Assembly (NCBI RefSeq): GCF_050433505.1
Contig: NZ_JBNPXC010000001.1
Location: 124,001 to 188,000, forward strand
Source: Methanobacterium_D oryzae
Lineage (GTDB): Archaea > Methanobacteriota > Methanobacteria > Methanobacteriales > Methanobacteriaceae
DNA length: 64,000 bases
Reading direction: 5' to 3'
Shown here: piece by piece, positions 1-7,995 of the stretch
How positions within the stretch are numbered: the stretch's first letter is position 1
Layout: each line of letters begins with the position of its first letter
Notes under the pieces: model-generated
The model's input: only the letters and a program-made list of their open reading frames with translations
What the model was told of the DNA's origin: nothing
Database searches by the model: none
Program-made: the position numbers and the translations under genes

Positions 1-428
1 TTCAGTTTATCATTAACTATATATTCTATTTTGGCCGGATTAGGAGTCGATGTTTCAATAGAAAGTAATTGTTCACTGAAATTACCTGGAATTATCAAAG
101 CTGCATAGTAATCTCCATTTTTAACTCCATTTAATGCAGTTTTCTTATCAACAAATTGCCAGTTAAAATTTGTATTGTTTTTAAGTTCATCAACTAAAGT
201 ATTTCCAACATTATAATCTGTTCCATTATAATTATAGCCTGAATCTTCATTAACCACTGCAACTTTAATATTATCAGTATTACTGTAGGGATCCCATGTT
301 GCTTCAATATTAAGTAACGCATAAAGGGATGGTATCAAAATAATTGCTGCTAAAACTACTAAAACCGCAGGATTACTTATTATGGCTTTAATATCATTTT
401 TAAATATTTCTCTTGCGCCTTTTATCAT
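1..428 (-). CDS. YhgE/Pip-type membrane protein, N-terminal part (cut by window edge)
   Basis: The frame opens at an ATG at 428 with an AAGGAAGG-like ribosome binding site just upstream and runs off the window at base 1, giving about 142 residues. The start reads MIKGAREIFKNDIKAI, followed by one long membrane segment (about residues 20-40) and then an extracellular-type stretch rich in Asn and Asp with an AVVNEDSG motif. This matches the N-terminus of the YhgE/Pip family, whose members are multi-pass proteins related to ABC-2 permeases and often used for export or phage reception. The gene diverges in regulation, not direction, from the TrmB gene upstream: both lie on the minus strand, and similar operator motifs precede both. 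The family call is good; the substrate is unknown. Confidence 0.8.
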   Translation of the reverse strand, partial: MIKGAREIFKNDIKAIISNPAVLVVLAAIILIPSLYALLNIEATWDPYSNTDNIKVAVVNEDSGYNYNGTDYNVGNTLVDELKNNTNFNWQFVDKKTALNGVKNGDYYAALIIPGNFSEQLLSIETSTPNPAKIEYIVNDKL

Positions 429-476
429 TTAATCCTTCCTTATAAATTAAATCTGAATTTTTATAATTTTGATTTT

Positions 477-498
477 GGTAGTTATGTTCATGACTACC
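477..498. promoter_or_regulatory. Near-perfect 22-bp palindrome, probable TrmB operator
   Basis: The arms GGTAGT (477-482) and ACTACC (493-498) flank a nearly symmetric core (ATG..CAT). Only one base pair and the two central bases break the symmetry. The site lies between the TATA-like element on the minus strand (about 527-535) and the YhgE start at 428, near the expected transcription start, which is a repressor position. The 9-mer CATGACTAC inside it recurs at 1485-1493 in the TrmB promoter. Confidence 0.6.
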
Positions 499-538
499 GA
501 TTGAGAAGATATATAGTATCAACCAAGTATATAAATTT

Positions 539-552
539 AACTACCAGTAGTT
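539..552. promoter_or_regulatory. Second palindrome AACTAC-CA-GTAGTT upstream of the YhgE gene
   Basis: Perfect 6-bp arms separated by CA, just upstream of the TATA-like element of the YhgE promoter. It shares the ACTAC/GTAGT half-site with the palindrome at 477-498, so it may be a second site for the same regulator. Another half-site, AACTACTAGG, follows at about 560. Confidence 0.45.
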
Positions 553-638
553 ACTTTAAAAACTACTAGGTTAAAAAAGCCCAAAAATACGTAATAATGC
601 TTTTATTTAAAAATAAAGTTAAAAATTATTTTTTTATA

Positions 639-1457
639 TTATTCTAGCTGAATTTCAGGAGTATGTTCCCATACTGCGCCAAATAATAGATTTACAAGAT
701 TAATAAGATAGGGGTTTTTAGATGTAATGCCTGATTTTGTCTTTCCAGGATAAGGAGGTACATACATAAATTCCTCATCGTCAATTAGTATAAATATAAA
801 TTTAGAATACTGCTCAGGAGGTAAAGGAAGATTAATCAGGTATTTAGAAAGATCACCGAAATTAGAAACATCTATTCCATATCCATCATGTACTGTTAAG
901 TTATTTAATCCATATCGTTTAGCAATATCCGTATCTTTTCCGAAAGTTAATAATTCTATTTCTAAATCCTTATGAGTTGCAAAAGAGAGAAAATCAAGAT
1001 AATCATTAGTAAGAATAAGCTTCATAGAGCCATAAGCTTTACCTATTAATTCTTCCATGCTATTTTTCACGTTATTTTCGCCAAAAAGAGTCCATATAAT
1101 TTCATCACTTTCCATTTCCATATTACTCTTTTCAAGCTGCTCAAGTTCAAGAAGTGCATTTTTTTCTGCATTTTTATGGACTTCTGCAAGATTTTTAAGG
1201 GCTATTTTAGGAGGAATAGCCTTATAAATCGCAGGCTTTGAACTAACCCTCATAACCAGACCCTTATCCATTAAACCCTTTAAGCTCATGTATACACTTG
1301 GTTTAGGTACATTAAGATATTCATAAACCCTTTTAACCTCTGCTCGCTCAAATAAAACTAATGCAGAGTACACCTTTGCTTCATACTCAGTAAGCCCCAT
1401 TGTCTTAAGGGATTCTATAAGGTCATTTGATAGTTCATTCATGTCAAAAAAATCCAT
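639..1457 (-). CDS. TrmB-family transcriptional regulator
   Basis: This 272-residue protein opens with a TrmB-type winged helix-turn-helix (about residues 10-85): the GLTEYEAKVYSAL motif, a recognition region around VPKPSVYMSL, and a wing. A coiled linker (about 90-115) and a C-terminal domain of the size of a TrmB effector domain follow. TrmB proteins are archaeal regulators of sugar uptake and other genes. The gene ends about 210 bp upstream of the YhgE-type gene on the same strand, and CATGACTAC half-sites occur in both promoters, so it probably controls both itself and that membrane protein. The effector cannot be read from the sequence. Confidence 0.85.
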   Translation of the reverse strand: MDFFDMNELSNDLIESLKTMGLTEYEAKVYSALVLFERAEVKRVYEYLNVPKPSVYMSLKGLMDKGLVMRVSSKPAIYKAIPPKIALKNLAEVHKNAEKNALLELEQLEKSNMEMESDEIIWTLFGENNVKNSMEELIGKAYGSMKLILTNDYLDFLSFATHKDLEIELLTFGKDTDIAKRYGLNNLTVHDGYGIDVSNFGDLSKYLINLPLPPEQYSKFIFILIDDEEFMYVPPYPGKTKSGITSKNPYLINLVNLLFGAVWEHTPEIQLE

Positions 1458-1820
1458 TAGTAGTTTTTCTCTAAACTAATATAGCATGACTACTACAATA
1501 TAAATTTTGGTTGAAACCTTAAAACAATATTTCAAACTATTTGCTAAATAAATGAAAATTATATTTAATCATTGCTTTTTGTGGTTTATTATTGTCAAAA
1601 ATCATTTTTTAAGTAATCTAAACTTTGTTTTGCTCTTTAATTAAAATCATGCTTCTATTTTAATGCGTAAGAATCTATATTTTCACAATAAACACTTTAT
1701 TTAAATATATTTTTATTTTCAGAACCCTTAACAACGCTTTTTAATATATAGTTAGTTATCACAATAATATATTACATTTAATAAACATAATTCAAATGAA
1801 TACTGAAGGAGTTTACAACT
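1458..1820. promoter_or_regulatory. Intergenic promoter region between TrmB and rhodanese genes
   Basis: On the minus strand a TATA-like AAATTTATATT (about 1498-1508) is followed by CATGACTAC (plus-strand 1485-1493), the half-site also found in the 477-498 palindrome, and a TAGTAGT (1458-1464) abuts the TrmB start. On the plus strand TTTTTAATATATAG (about 1738-1751) is a TATA candidate for the rhodanese gene. I see no further gene here. Confidence 0.5.
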
Positions 1821-2693
1821 ATGATTACTGGGGTTCATTCAAATGGAGATGGAAAGGTAAAATGGGTTTCAACTGACTGGTTAGAGATAATTCTTGATGG
1901 AGACTTCATGATACTTGACGCACAACCAGATGTGCATGATTATATTAAAGAACACATCCCTGGAGCTTATTATTTTAATGAATGGTTTCTAAGACAAATG
2001 GTAGGTAATATTCCGGGCATGTATATTCCACAGGATGCAATAGAATCAATATTCAGCAAACAGGGGATTCAAATAGATATACCTACAGTTATATACACCG
2101 GCAAAGGAGCTAATTCAAAAATTGGAGATGGATGGGGACAGACAATGGCTGCTTATTCACTCCTAAGATACGGTCATAACGATATTTATCTTTTAGATGG
2201 CGGCATAGACAAATGGAAAGAAGAAGGAAGGGAATTAACAAAGGACTTTCCAACCATAAAAGAATCTAAATTTGATGCAGTGCTCCGTGAAGATTATTAC
2301 GTGACTTATGAGGAGTTTAAAGCAACTAAAGATAATGATGATGTTATAGTGCTTGATGCCCGGCCATTTAAGTACTATGCAAGTGAAAGTCTCTGGAGTA
2401 AACCCGGCCACATTCCTGGAGCAGTCCATTTACAGGCAGCAGCCCTTATGCATCCTGCTAACCGGCAGTTAATGAAGCCAAGGGATGAAATAGAAACAAT
2501 TATCGAAGAAAAAGGAATTACAGAGGATAAAAAGATTATATGTTACTGTGGAACTGGTAGAGAAGCAACTAACTTGTTTTTAGTCTTTAAATGGTTTTTG
2601 GGTTTCCCTGATGTTAAAATATATGAGGGTTCATTTACAGAGTGGACGCAGAGGGATGATAATCCAACGGTTACTGGGCCAAATCCATATTAA
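1821..2693 (+). CDS. Sulfurtransferase with two rhodanese domains
   Basis: This 290-residue protein has two rhodanese folds (about residues 10-135 and 155-285), the architecture of thiosulfate and mercaptopyruvate sulfurtransferases. The C-terminal domain carries the active loop CGTGRE with the likely catalytic Cys243. The same loop in the N-terminal domain lacks a cysteine (YTGKGANS), as usual for the inactive half. Such enzymes move sulfane sulfur to cyanide, thiols or protein acceptors in the cytoplasm; no signal peptide is seen. The ribosome binding site GAAGGAG lies 9 bases before the ATG. It stands alone, and the sulfur donor is not predictable. Confidence 0.92.
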   Translation: MITGVHSNGDGKVKWVSTDWLEIILDGDFMILDAQPDVHDYIKEHIPGAYYFNEWFLRQMVGNIPGMYIPQDAIESIFSKQGIQIDIPTVIYTGKGANSKIGDGWGQTMAAYSLLRYGHNDIYLLDGGIDKWKEEGRELTKDFPTIKESKFDAVLREDYYVTYEEFKATKDNDDVIVLDARPFKYYASESLWSKPGHIPGAVHLQAAALMHPANRQLMKPRDEIETIIEEKGITEDKKIICYCGTGREATNLFLVFKWFLGFPDVKIYEGSFTEWTQRDDNPTVTGPNPY

Positions 2694-2719
2694 ATAGATT
2701 TATATTAAACAACTATAAT

Positions 2720-3832
2720 TTAATCTATATTTTTAAAAACTGCTTTTTCTATTACATATTGTCCAATAGCCCAATAAATTACTTTTTTTCCATCGAGTTC
2801 ATATTCAAGTAGACCCTTATTCTGTAAATAAATTATTCCTTCAATTATCACTGCAAGAGCATATATTGCCGATTTAGCATATTCATCAGTTTCTTTATAG
2901 TTCCCATGTACAAAATTAGACCTTTTACCATAGAGTTTATTAAACCAATTTACTAGTTTATCCTTACTTTCAAATAAAGCACCTTCATTCTCAAAATCAC
3001 TTATTTTACTATGTTCATATCTTGTAGAGAATATAGTTGCACCATGTAAACGGAATTGGTAAGATAAATTATCTCTACCTACTAAAAGTTTCTCTAACCC
3101 AATTACTGATTCTATTAAACTATCTATTTCAAGTTTAGCTAAACATGCTCTTCCGAAAAACTTCAATGCAACCCAAAGATCTTCAAATTCTTCTGAAGTA
3201 CTATAAAAAGCATTTATTAAATCTTTAGCCCTCTCAGCCATGTCCCTATTTATTATAACATTGCCACCAAATTGTTTTTCATCATGCCGAAATCTAGGCG
3301 TTATTCCTGTTCCTTCAATACCCATAATACACGTTCCTTCAGCTATAGGCATAGGATTCTTAGATAAAACCATAAAAACCCATTTTATTAAATCAATCAT
3401 ATCAAATAATATACCAGATCTAATTGAACCATCTTCTTCAAGAAATTCAGAATCTATTTCCACAAATACATCATGATGAATAGGTGATTTGAAATCATCC
3501 CATAAATAATCGTTTATATGCAATGACATAAATATTGCTCTTTCTTTTTTGCTCCACCTTCTTATTTTAGCATTTATTCGATTATTCTGTAATAAAATTA
3601 CTTCATCAAGTTCATGCAATTTTAGATCATGCAATGTAGAAACCAGTTTTATTCTCCTTATACCTTCCTTTTTATTAATACACCACTTTACTTGGTCTTC
3701 AGTAATATTTAATAACTGAATTTCATTTAAAGTACATGGCTGAGTATTATCTATGTTATCAATTGCCCTTTCTATTTCATTTATATCCAGTTGTCTCAAT
3801 AAAGGACGGAAAATCAGATCAAGAAAAACCAT
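2720..3832 (-). CDS. Apea-like HEPN-domain protein, possibly the 3' part of a frameshifted gene
   Basis: The C-terminal third of this 370-residue protein resembles the Apea-like HEPN family: a helical stretch (about 210-345) ends in GKRSNFVHG, which contains the R-x4-H motif typical of HEPN ribonucleases, followed by helices. The N-terminal half is not recognised. The frame stays open upstream of the ATG at 3832 as far as a stop at 3953-3955, and the extra sequence (TQVGQELLNYLLIHN) reads like protein. It overlaps in another frame the end of the small ORF at 3907-4110. The two are probably one gene broken by a one-base shift, or joined by frameshifting. HEPN proteins often act in antiviral or toxin systems; that role is inferred here. 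Confidence 0.6.
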   Translation of the reverse strand: MVFLDLIFRPLLRQLDINEIERAIDNIDNTQPCTLNEIQLLNITEDQVKWCINKKEGIRRIKLVSTLHDLKLHELDEVILLQNNRINAKIRRWSKKERAIFMSLHINDYLWDDFKSPIHHDVFVEIDSEFLEEDGSIRSGILFDMIDLIKWVFMVLSKNPMPIAEGTCIMGIEGTGITPRFRHDEKQFGGNVIINRDMAERAKDLINAFYSTSEEFEDLWVALKFFGRACLAKLEIDSLIESVIGLEKLLVGRDNLSYQFRLHGATIFSTRYEHSKISDFENEGALFESKDKLVNWFNKLYGKRSNFVHGNYKETDEYAKSAIYALAVIIEGIIYLQNKGLLEYELDGKKVIYWAIGQYVIEKAVFKNID

Positions 3833-3906
3833 ATCAAAATCTTCATCTTTTATAACGTTGTGAATAAGTAAATAGTTTAATAATTCTTGACCTACTTGCG
3901 TCTTGT

Positions 3907-4110
3907 TTATTTCAGTTGAATAAATGTAATTATACTTATAAATAGGTCTAATCTACTTCCACCCCCTGAACCATCTTTGTTAAATTTATACACATTTCTT
4001 AGTACCTTTTTTAATTCTTTAAAATCCCACAATGAGAGTTGTAATTTATTGATCTCCAAGAGCATTTGCCTCAATTTATCTTCATCTATTTCTTTATCAA
4101 TTTCTTTCAA
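3907..4110 (-). CDS. Small helical domain, likely N-terminal part of the HEPN gene
   Basis: 67 residues starting at a TTG (4108-4110), with GGGG about 8 bases upstream. The sequence is predicted helical (DKLRQMLLEINKLQLSLWDF, then a GSGGGSRL turn, then a hydrophobic helix). This arrangement recalls the death-like effector-associated adaptor domains found at the N-termini of prokaryotic defence proteins, but the match is by eye only. The last residues overlap the open upstream extension of the HEPN frame. A shift around 3907-3915 (AAATAAACAAG) would continue the final helix into TQVGQELLNYLL. Alternatively it is an independent small protein. Confidence 0.45.
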   Translation of the reverse strand: MKEIDKEIDEDKLRQMLLEINKLQLSLWDFKELKKVLRNVYKFNKDGSGGGSRLDLFISIITFIQLK

Positions 4111-4265
4111 ATAAACAACCCCTACTATGCAAATATATAAAATTCGGCCATATAAATATTAATATATTAAAATTTATCCTTAATTATAAAAATATCGTGC
4201 AAATAAAATAAAATAAATTTACATTAACAGATACATTCAATTAACTTCTAAAGGAGACTCCAATA

Positions 4266-4880
4266 ATGATTGAGCTACTAATCGCAGGAATAACCCTCGG
4301 CCTCTACGCCGGCTTCTCACCAGGCCCACTCCTCGTCCTTGTAATCTCACAAACACTAAAACACGGCTACAAAGAAGGATTAAAAGTCGCCTTCGCGCCC
4401 ATAATCACAGATATACCAATTGTATTAATAACTGTACTCTTCCTATCCTTAATCTCATCTTACACTTCAATTTTAGGATTTATTTCAATCATAGGTGGCT
4501 TATATCTATTATACATGGCTTATGAAAGCTTTAAAACAAGAGGTTTAACTGAAAATGTTGAAGTTGAAGAACCAAAATCATTTAGAAAGGGTGCGACAGT
4601 CAATTTCTTAAATCCATCACCCTATTTATTCTGGATAACCATTGGCGGCCCAATAATAATTAATGCTTATGCTGAAAGTGTTTTATCTCCAATTTTGTTT
4701 TTAATTGGTTTTTATGCACTTTTAGTAGGTTCAAAAATAGCTATATCCTATGCAACAAGCAAATCAAGAAATTTCATTACTGGAAAGACCTATATTAATA
4801 TAATGCGTGTTCTTGGAGTTATTCTTGTTATATTTGCGCTTTATTTCTTCAATCAAGGCATTCAATTATTATTGAAATAA
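4266..4880 (+). CDS. LysE/RhtB-family exporter
   Basis: 204 residues with about six membrane segments. The N-terminal signature AGFSPGPLLVLVISQTLKHG fits the LysE/RhtB translocator family, which exports amino acids or similar small solutes using the ion gradient. A second family-like block, NFLNPSPYLFW, sits near residue 120. The ribosome binding site AAAGGAG precedes the ATG. The first 150 bases use C-rich codons unlike the rest of the gene, which may only reflect local composition. The substrate is unknown. Confidence 0.9.
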   Translation: MIELLIAGITLGLYAGFSPGPLLVLVISQTLKHGYKEGLKVAFAPIITDIPIVLITVLFLSLISSYTSILGFISIIGGLYLLYMAYESFKTRGLTENVEVEEPKSFRKGATVNFLNPSPYLFWITIGGPIIINAYAESVLSPILFLIGFYALLVGSKIAISYATSKSRNFITGKTYINIMRVLGVILVIFALYFFNQGIQLLLK

Positions 4881-4931
4881 TTTTTTAAGATATGCAATAA
4901 TTTATATTATATATTTTGAAGAAGAGTTATT

Positions 4932-5105
4932 ATGGATTATATTACTATTATAAGGTTAATAATTGGATTGGGCTGGATAGTTTTTGGTATCTACTATCTA
5001 TACTATAGTAAAAATAATTCAGAGAAATATAAACATCCAAAAGCATCAGGTATCTTTTGGCTTACAATAGGAGTCACTTATTTACTATTATATTTTTATT
5101 TTTAA
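4932..5105 (+). CDS. Small membrane protein (57 aa)
   Basis: ATG at 4932 preceded by GAAGAAGAG. The 57-residue product has two hydrophobic segments (about residues 4-23 and 39-56) joined by a polar loop (SKNNSEKYKHPKAS). It lies 50 bp downstream of the LysE-type gene on the same strand and could be co-transcribed. The leader AAGAGTT-ATTATG resembles that of the next small gene (AAGAGTT-CTTATG). No family recognised. Confidence 0.55.
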   Translation: MDYITIIRLIIGLGWIVFGIYYLYYSKNNSEKYKHPKASGIFWLTIGVTYLLLYFYF

Positions 5106-5166
5106 AATTGTTCGTGAACAGTTTGGAATGCCAAAATTATTTATGTTTAATTAGAAAAGAGTTCTT

Positions 5167-5328
5167 ATGAATATTCAATTCTTATTATCGGGAGTTATAG
5201 TGATATGTGTCGGATTTTTCTGGTTATATTTAAAAAAGATAAATCCCGAAGAAAAATACATGAAAATAGTTTTAATACTCTTTTTTATAGGAATTTGTAG
5301 TATTATAGCTTCTTTTATTCTATCTTAA
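5167..5328 (+). CDS. Small membrane protein (53 aa)
   Basis: ATG at 5167 after AAAAGAG. The 53-residue product has two membrane segments (about residues 4-22 and 33-52) separated by a charged loop (KKINPEEKYMK). Its size, topology and leader are like those of the small gene at 4932, suggesting a related pair. No family recognised. Confidence 0.55.
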   Translation: MNIQFLLSGVIVICVGFFWLYLKKINPEEKYMKIVLILFFIGICSIIASFILS

Positions 5329-5360
5329 AATTAAATTTAAAATAAGTTAATTAATGCAGT

Positions 5361-6260
5361 TTACTCGCCTCCTCCGCCACCATCAGAATCGCCACCGTCA
5401 AATGCATCAAAAAATCCCCCATCAGAGCTTCCAATATCAAATCCGTTATCGCTTCCTGCATTTTCAAATACAGAGTCAATATCGCCTATATCTATTGAAT
5501 CGAATATATCGAACATGTCAAAATCTGAAAATATGTCCCCAATATTATCCATACTTGCACTTTCCAAACCGAATATAAATGCAGAATACCAGATATAATC
5601 AAAGAAATCATCTGCATCGTCACCATCATCTTTCTTTACATGGAACAATGCACTGATCTTTTTATAATTCTCCTTAAACCAGTTGAAATTGTGTTTATCC
5701 ATTAAAAATATATTTGAACCGACGGTTAAGAGGTATGCTCTTGCTTTTTCTGGATCTGTTTCTAGCCAATTTTCCAGATTTTTTCCATCATCTTTTAATT
5801 GCTTAATTATTTGCCGTGATTCCTCTCCCTTATCGCTTAATGAACATTTTTTTCGTAAAAAACTCTTTTTTAGGGCAAAAAATCCATCGGAATATAATGG
5901 TTTGAGCAGTCTTTTCCTCGCATAATCATACCTAATAGCATTACGATAAACACGCCCTTGAAGCGTCTGAAATCTATTGCTATCTGATTTAGGTGGTAAA
6001 TATTTTCTGAATACTTCTTCATGAGGTTTAAGAGGCATGTTGAAGTTTTTCCCTTCCAGAAGGTGAATTTTTTTAACCTTTTTGCCGTCTTCCTCTTCAA
6101 CTTCCCGGACATCTAATTTAAATACATTTTTAAAAATAAGGTCCATTAAAGTCACTTTCAATAATTCGCTTAGTGATTTCTTATTACTATATTTTTTATG
6201 ATCCAAAATCATTAGTGATTCAGCGGGGGTTAAATTCAATGAAACTTTTTTGCGAGACAT
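5361..6260 (-). CDS. Asp/Gly-tailed LTPAES-family protein (paralogue 1)
   Basis: 299 residues. The core (about 1-200) opens with KVSLNLTPAESLMILDH and contains KPHEEVFRKYLPPKSDS and KARAYLLTVGSNIFL, all shared with the protein at 6514-7680 and more weakly with 52170-52994. After the core comes an acidic, Phe-rich region (DIFSDFDMFDIFDSIDIGD) and a glycine-rich end GGGGGE. I do not recognise a function. The N-terminal LTPAES/TLxDL pattern and the Gly-rich tail recall the cytoplasmic part of DUF2207 membrane proteins, but no membrane segment is present here. It follows its paralogue in the same direction, so a tandem duplication is likely. Confidence 0.75.
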   Translation of the reverse strand: MSRKKVSLNLTPAESLMILDHKKYSNKKSLSELLKVTLMDLIFKNVFKLDVREVEEEDGKKVKKIHLLEGKNFNMPLKPHEEVFRKYLPPKSDSNRFQTLQGRVYRNAIRYDYARKRLLKPLYSDGFFALKKSFLRKKCSLSDKGEESRQIIKQLKDDGKNLENWLETDPEKARAYLLTVGSNIFLMDKHNFNWFKENYKKISALFHVKKDDGDDADDFFDYIWYSAFIFGLESASMDNIGDIFSDFDMFDIFDSIDIGDIDSVFENAGSDNGFDIGSSDGGFFDAFDGGDSDGGGGGE

Positions 6261-6513
6261 GAAATTTCTGTATAATTTATTAATATTTGCTAGTTTCGTT
6301 TTTTCTGCACATTTATAGTAATTCTAAACTTACAAAAACAGTTCTAAATTATGAGAGACAAATAAAAGGAGTTCATTCCAAAAAAATTATAATTAAACAA
6401 AACAAGCCCTTGGTTTTGTAATTGTAATATTATGCGTTTTATTTTGTGAATCAGAGTATTAAATGTTAATAAAATAAATAAAAAGTAGTAATTGGTTTTT
6501 TTGGGGTTAAATT

Positions 6514-7680
6514 TTATTCTCCGCCCCCTCCACCATCACCGCCGAAGTCTCCTCCATCGAATCCTCCGCCGTCAAATCCAGAATCAAAATCACTGAAGTC
6601 TATTGAATCAAAGGCATCAAATGCGTCGAAATCTGAAAATATGTCGTCAAAACCATCGCCCATAATATCACCAAAATCTGTGAAATCATTGAAGTCATCG
6701 AGGTCACTAAAGTCATCAAAGTCAATATCTAAATGTTTATGGTGCTGATGCATTCTAAATGCCCCGTACCAGCCGACATTAAAGAATAAAAATGCGTTAA
6801 GTTTTGATTTATTAGCAAATAGTCTTTTAATTTTTCCTGAATTGGATTTAAACCATTCAAAGCTGTAATCATCAGTTAAGAACACGTTTGATCCGCCTAC
6901 AAGTAGATATGCTTTTGCTCTCTCTGGATCATTTTCTATCCAATCATCTAGATTCATTCCCATATCTTTTAATTCAAGGATCATTTCTCTTGTTTCTATT
7001 CCTTTATTAGTTAAGGAATATTTTTTTCCTAAAAATTTCTTTTCTATATCAAAGTAACCTTCTAAAGCTAATGGTTCGAGGAGTTTTTTCTTAGCATAAT
7101 CGTTTCTATGAGCCCTTACAACACGCTGTTGAAGTTTTTTAAGTCTTTTACTATCTGATTTAGGTGGTAAGTTTTCTCTAAATACTTCTTCATGAGGTTT
7201 AAGGGGCATGTTGAAGTTTTTCCCTTTCTCCAAGTAAGTCTTTTTAACTATTTTCTTGCCAAATATTCCTTTCTTTTCAACTTCCTGGACATCTAATTTG
7301 AAAACGTTTTTAAAAATAAGGTCTATTAAGGTTGCTTTAAACAGGTCTTTTGGTATCCTCTTATGTGTTTCATGATCTAAGATAATAAGTGATTCTGCTG
7401 GAGTTAAATTCAATGAAACTTTACGAGAATTATCTTTAGGTTTATTTTCTAGGAAGTCTGGATTTTCCATATATTTATCTTTTAAACTCTTCGTATTTGG
7501 TTTTGATATTTCCAAGCTTGTACCGCAATTTTCACAGAATTTTGCAATCTCAACATTTTCTGTATCGCACTCTGGACAAAATTTTGGGATTGTTTTTAAT
7601 GGTTCTCCACATACTTCACAGAAATTAGAATTCTCCTTATTAGTTGCTCCACATTGAGGACATATTGTCAATTCTCTCAC
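6514..7680 (-). CDS. Double zinc-ribbon, Asp/Gly-tailed LTPAES-family protein (paralogue 2)
   Basis: 388 residues. Two zinc ribbons occupy the N-terminus (CPQCG...CEVCG at about 8-25 and CPECD...CENCG at about 34-53). They are followed by a linker and the same core as its neighbour (VSLNLTPAESLIILDH at about 90, KPHEEVFRENLPPKSDS, RAKAYLLVGGSNVFL). The C-terminus is rich in Asp and Phe and closes with GGGGGE. The paralogue at 5361 lacks the ribbons. Zinc ribbons of this sort usually mediate protein or nucleic-acid contacts. The function is unknown. Confidence 0.78.
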   Translation of the reverse strand: MRELTICPQCGATNKENSNFCEVCGEPLKTIPKFCPECDTENVEIAKFCENCGTSLEISKPNTKSLKDKYMENPDFLENKPKDNSRKVSLNLTPAESLIILDHETHKRIPKDLFKATLIDLIFKNVFKLDVQEVEKKGIFGKKIVKKTYLEKGKNFNMPLKPHEEVFRENLPPKSDSKRLKKLQQRVVRAHRNDYAKKKLLEPLALEGYFDIEKKFLGKKYSLTNKGIETREMILELKDMGMNLDDWIENDPERAKAYLLVGGSNVFLTDDYSFEWFKSNSGKIKRLFANKSKLNAFLFFNVGWYGAFRMHQHHKHLDIDFDDFSDLDDFNDFTDFGDIMGDGFDDIFSDFDAFDAFDSIDFSDFDSGFDGGGFDGGDFGGDGGGGGE

Positions 7681-7995
7681 CCTAATTTAGATTAAATTTA
7701 ATAGATTTATATTCCTTAAATTTCTGTATAAGCTATTAATATATATTAGTTTCGTTTTTTGCACAATTTGTAATCTATACTTTTAGTAATAAATTAAAAA
7801 ACAATTTTAACGACGAAATATGAATAAATAATTGCTTTAAAAGAAATTATTTAATCCTAATTGATTAATTATCCTCAAAACTCAAAAATAAACTAAAAAA
7901 ATATACAGAAAATTAGATAACAATTTATTTATTTTTAATTAATTATATAATAATTATAGAATATTTTCTATTACTTTCAATTAGGAGATAATATA
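7681..7995. promoter_or_regulatory. AT-rich intergenic region between divergent genes
   Basis: About 315 bases. It must hold the promoter of the minus-strand zinc-ribbon gene (TATA-like AATATATATTAG on the opposite strand near 7736-7747) and that of the histidine kinase (AATTATATAATAATTATAG near 7938-7957). The kinase ribosome binding site TAGGAGAT is at about 7982-7989. No small ORF is convincing. Confidence 0.35.

Noticed and set aside
5354..5578. Plus-strand frame rich in Gln, His and Tyr at 5.4 kb
   Set aside because: It is antisense to the Asp/Gly-rich tail of the LTPAES protein; its composition is the complement of those repeats.
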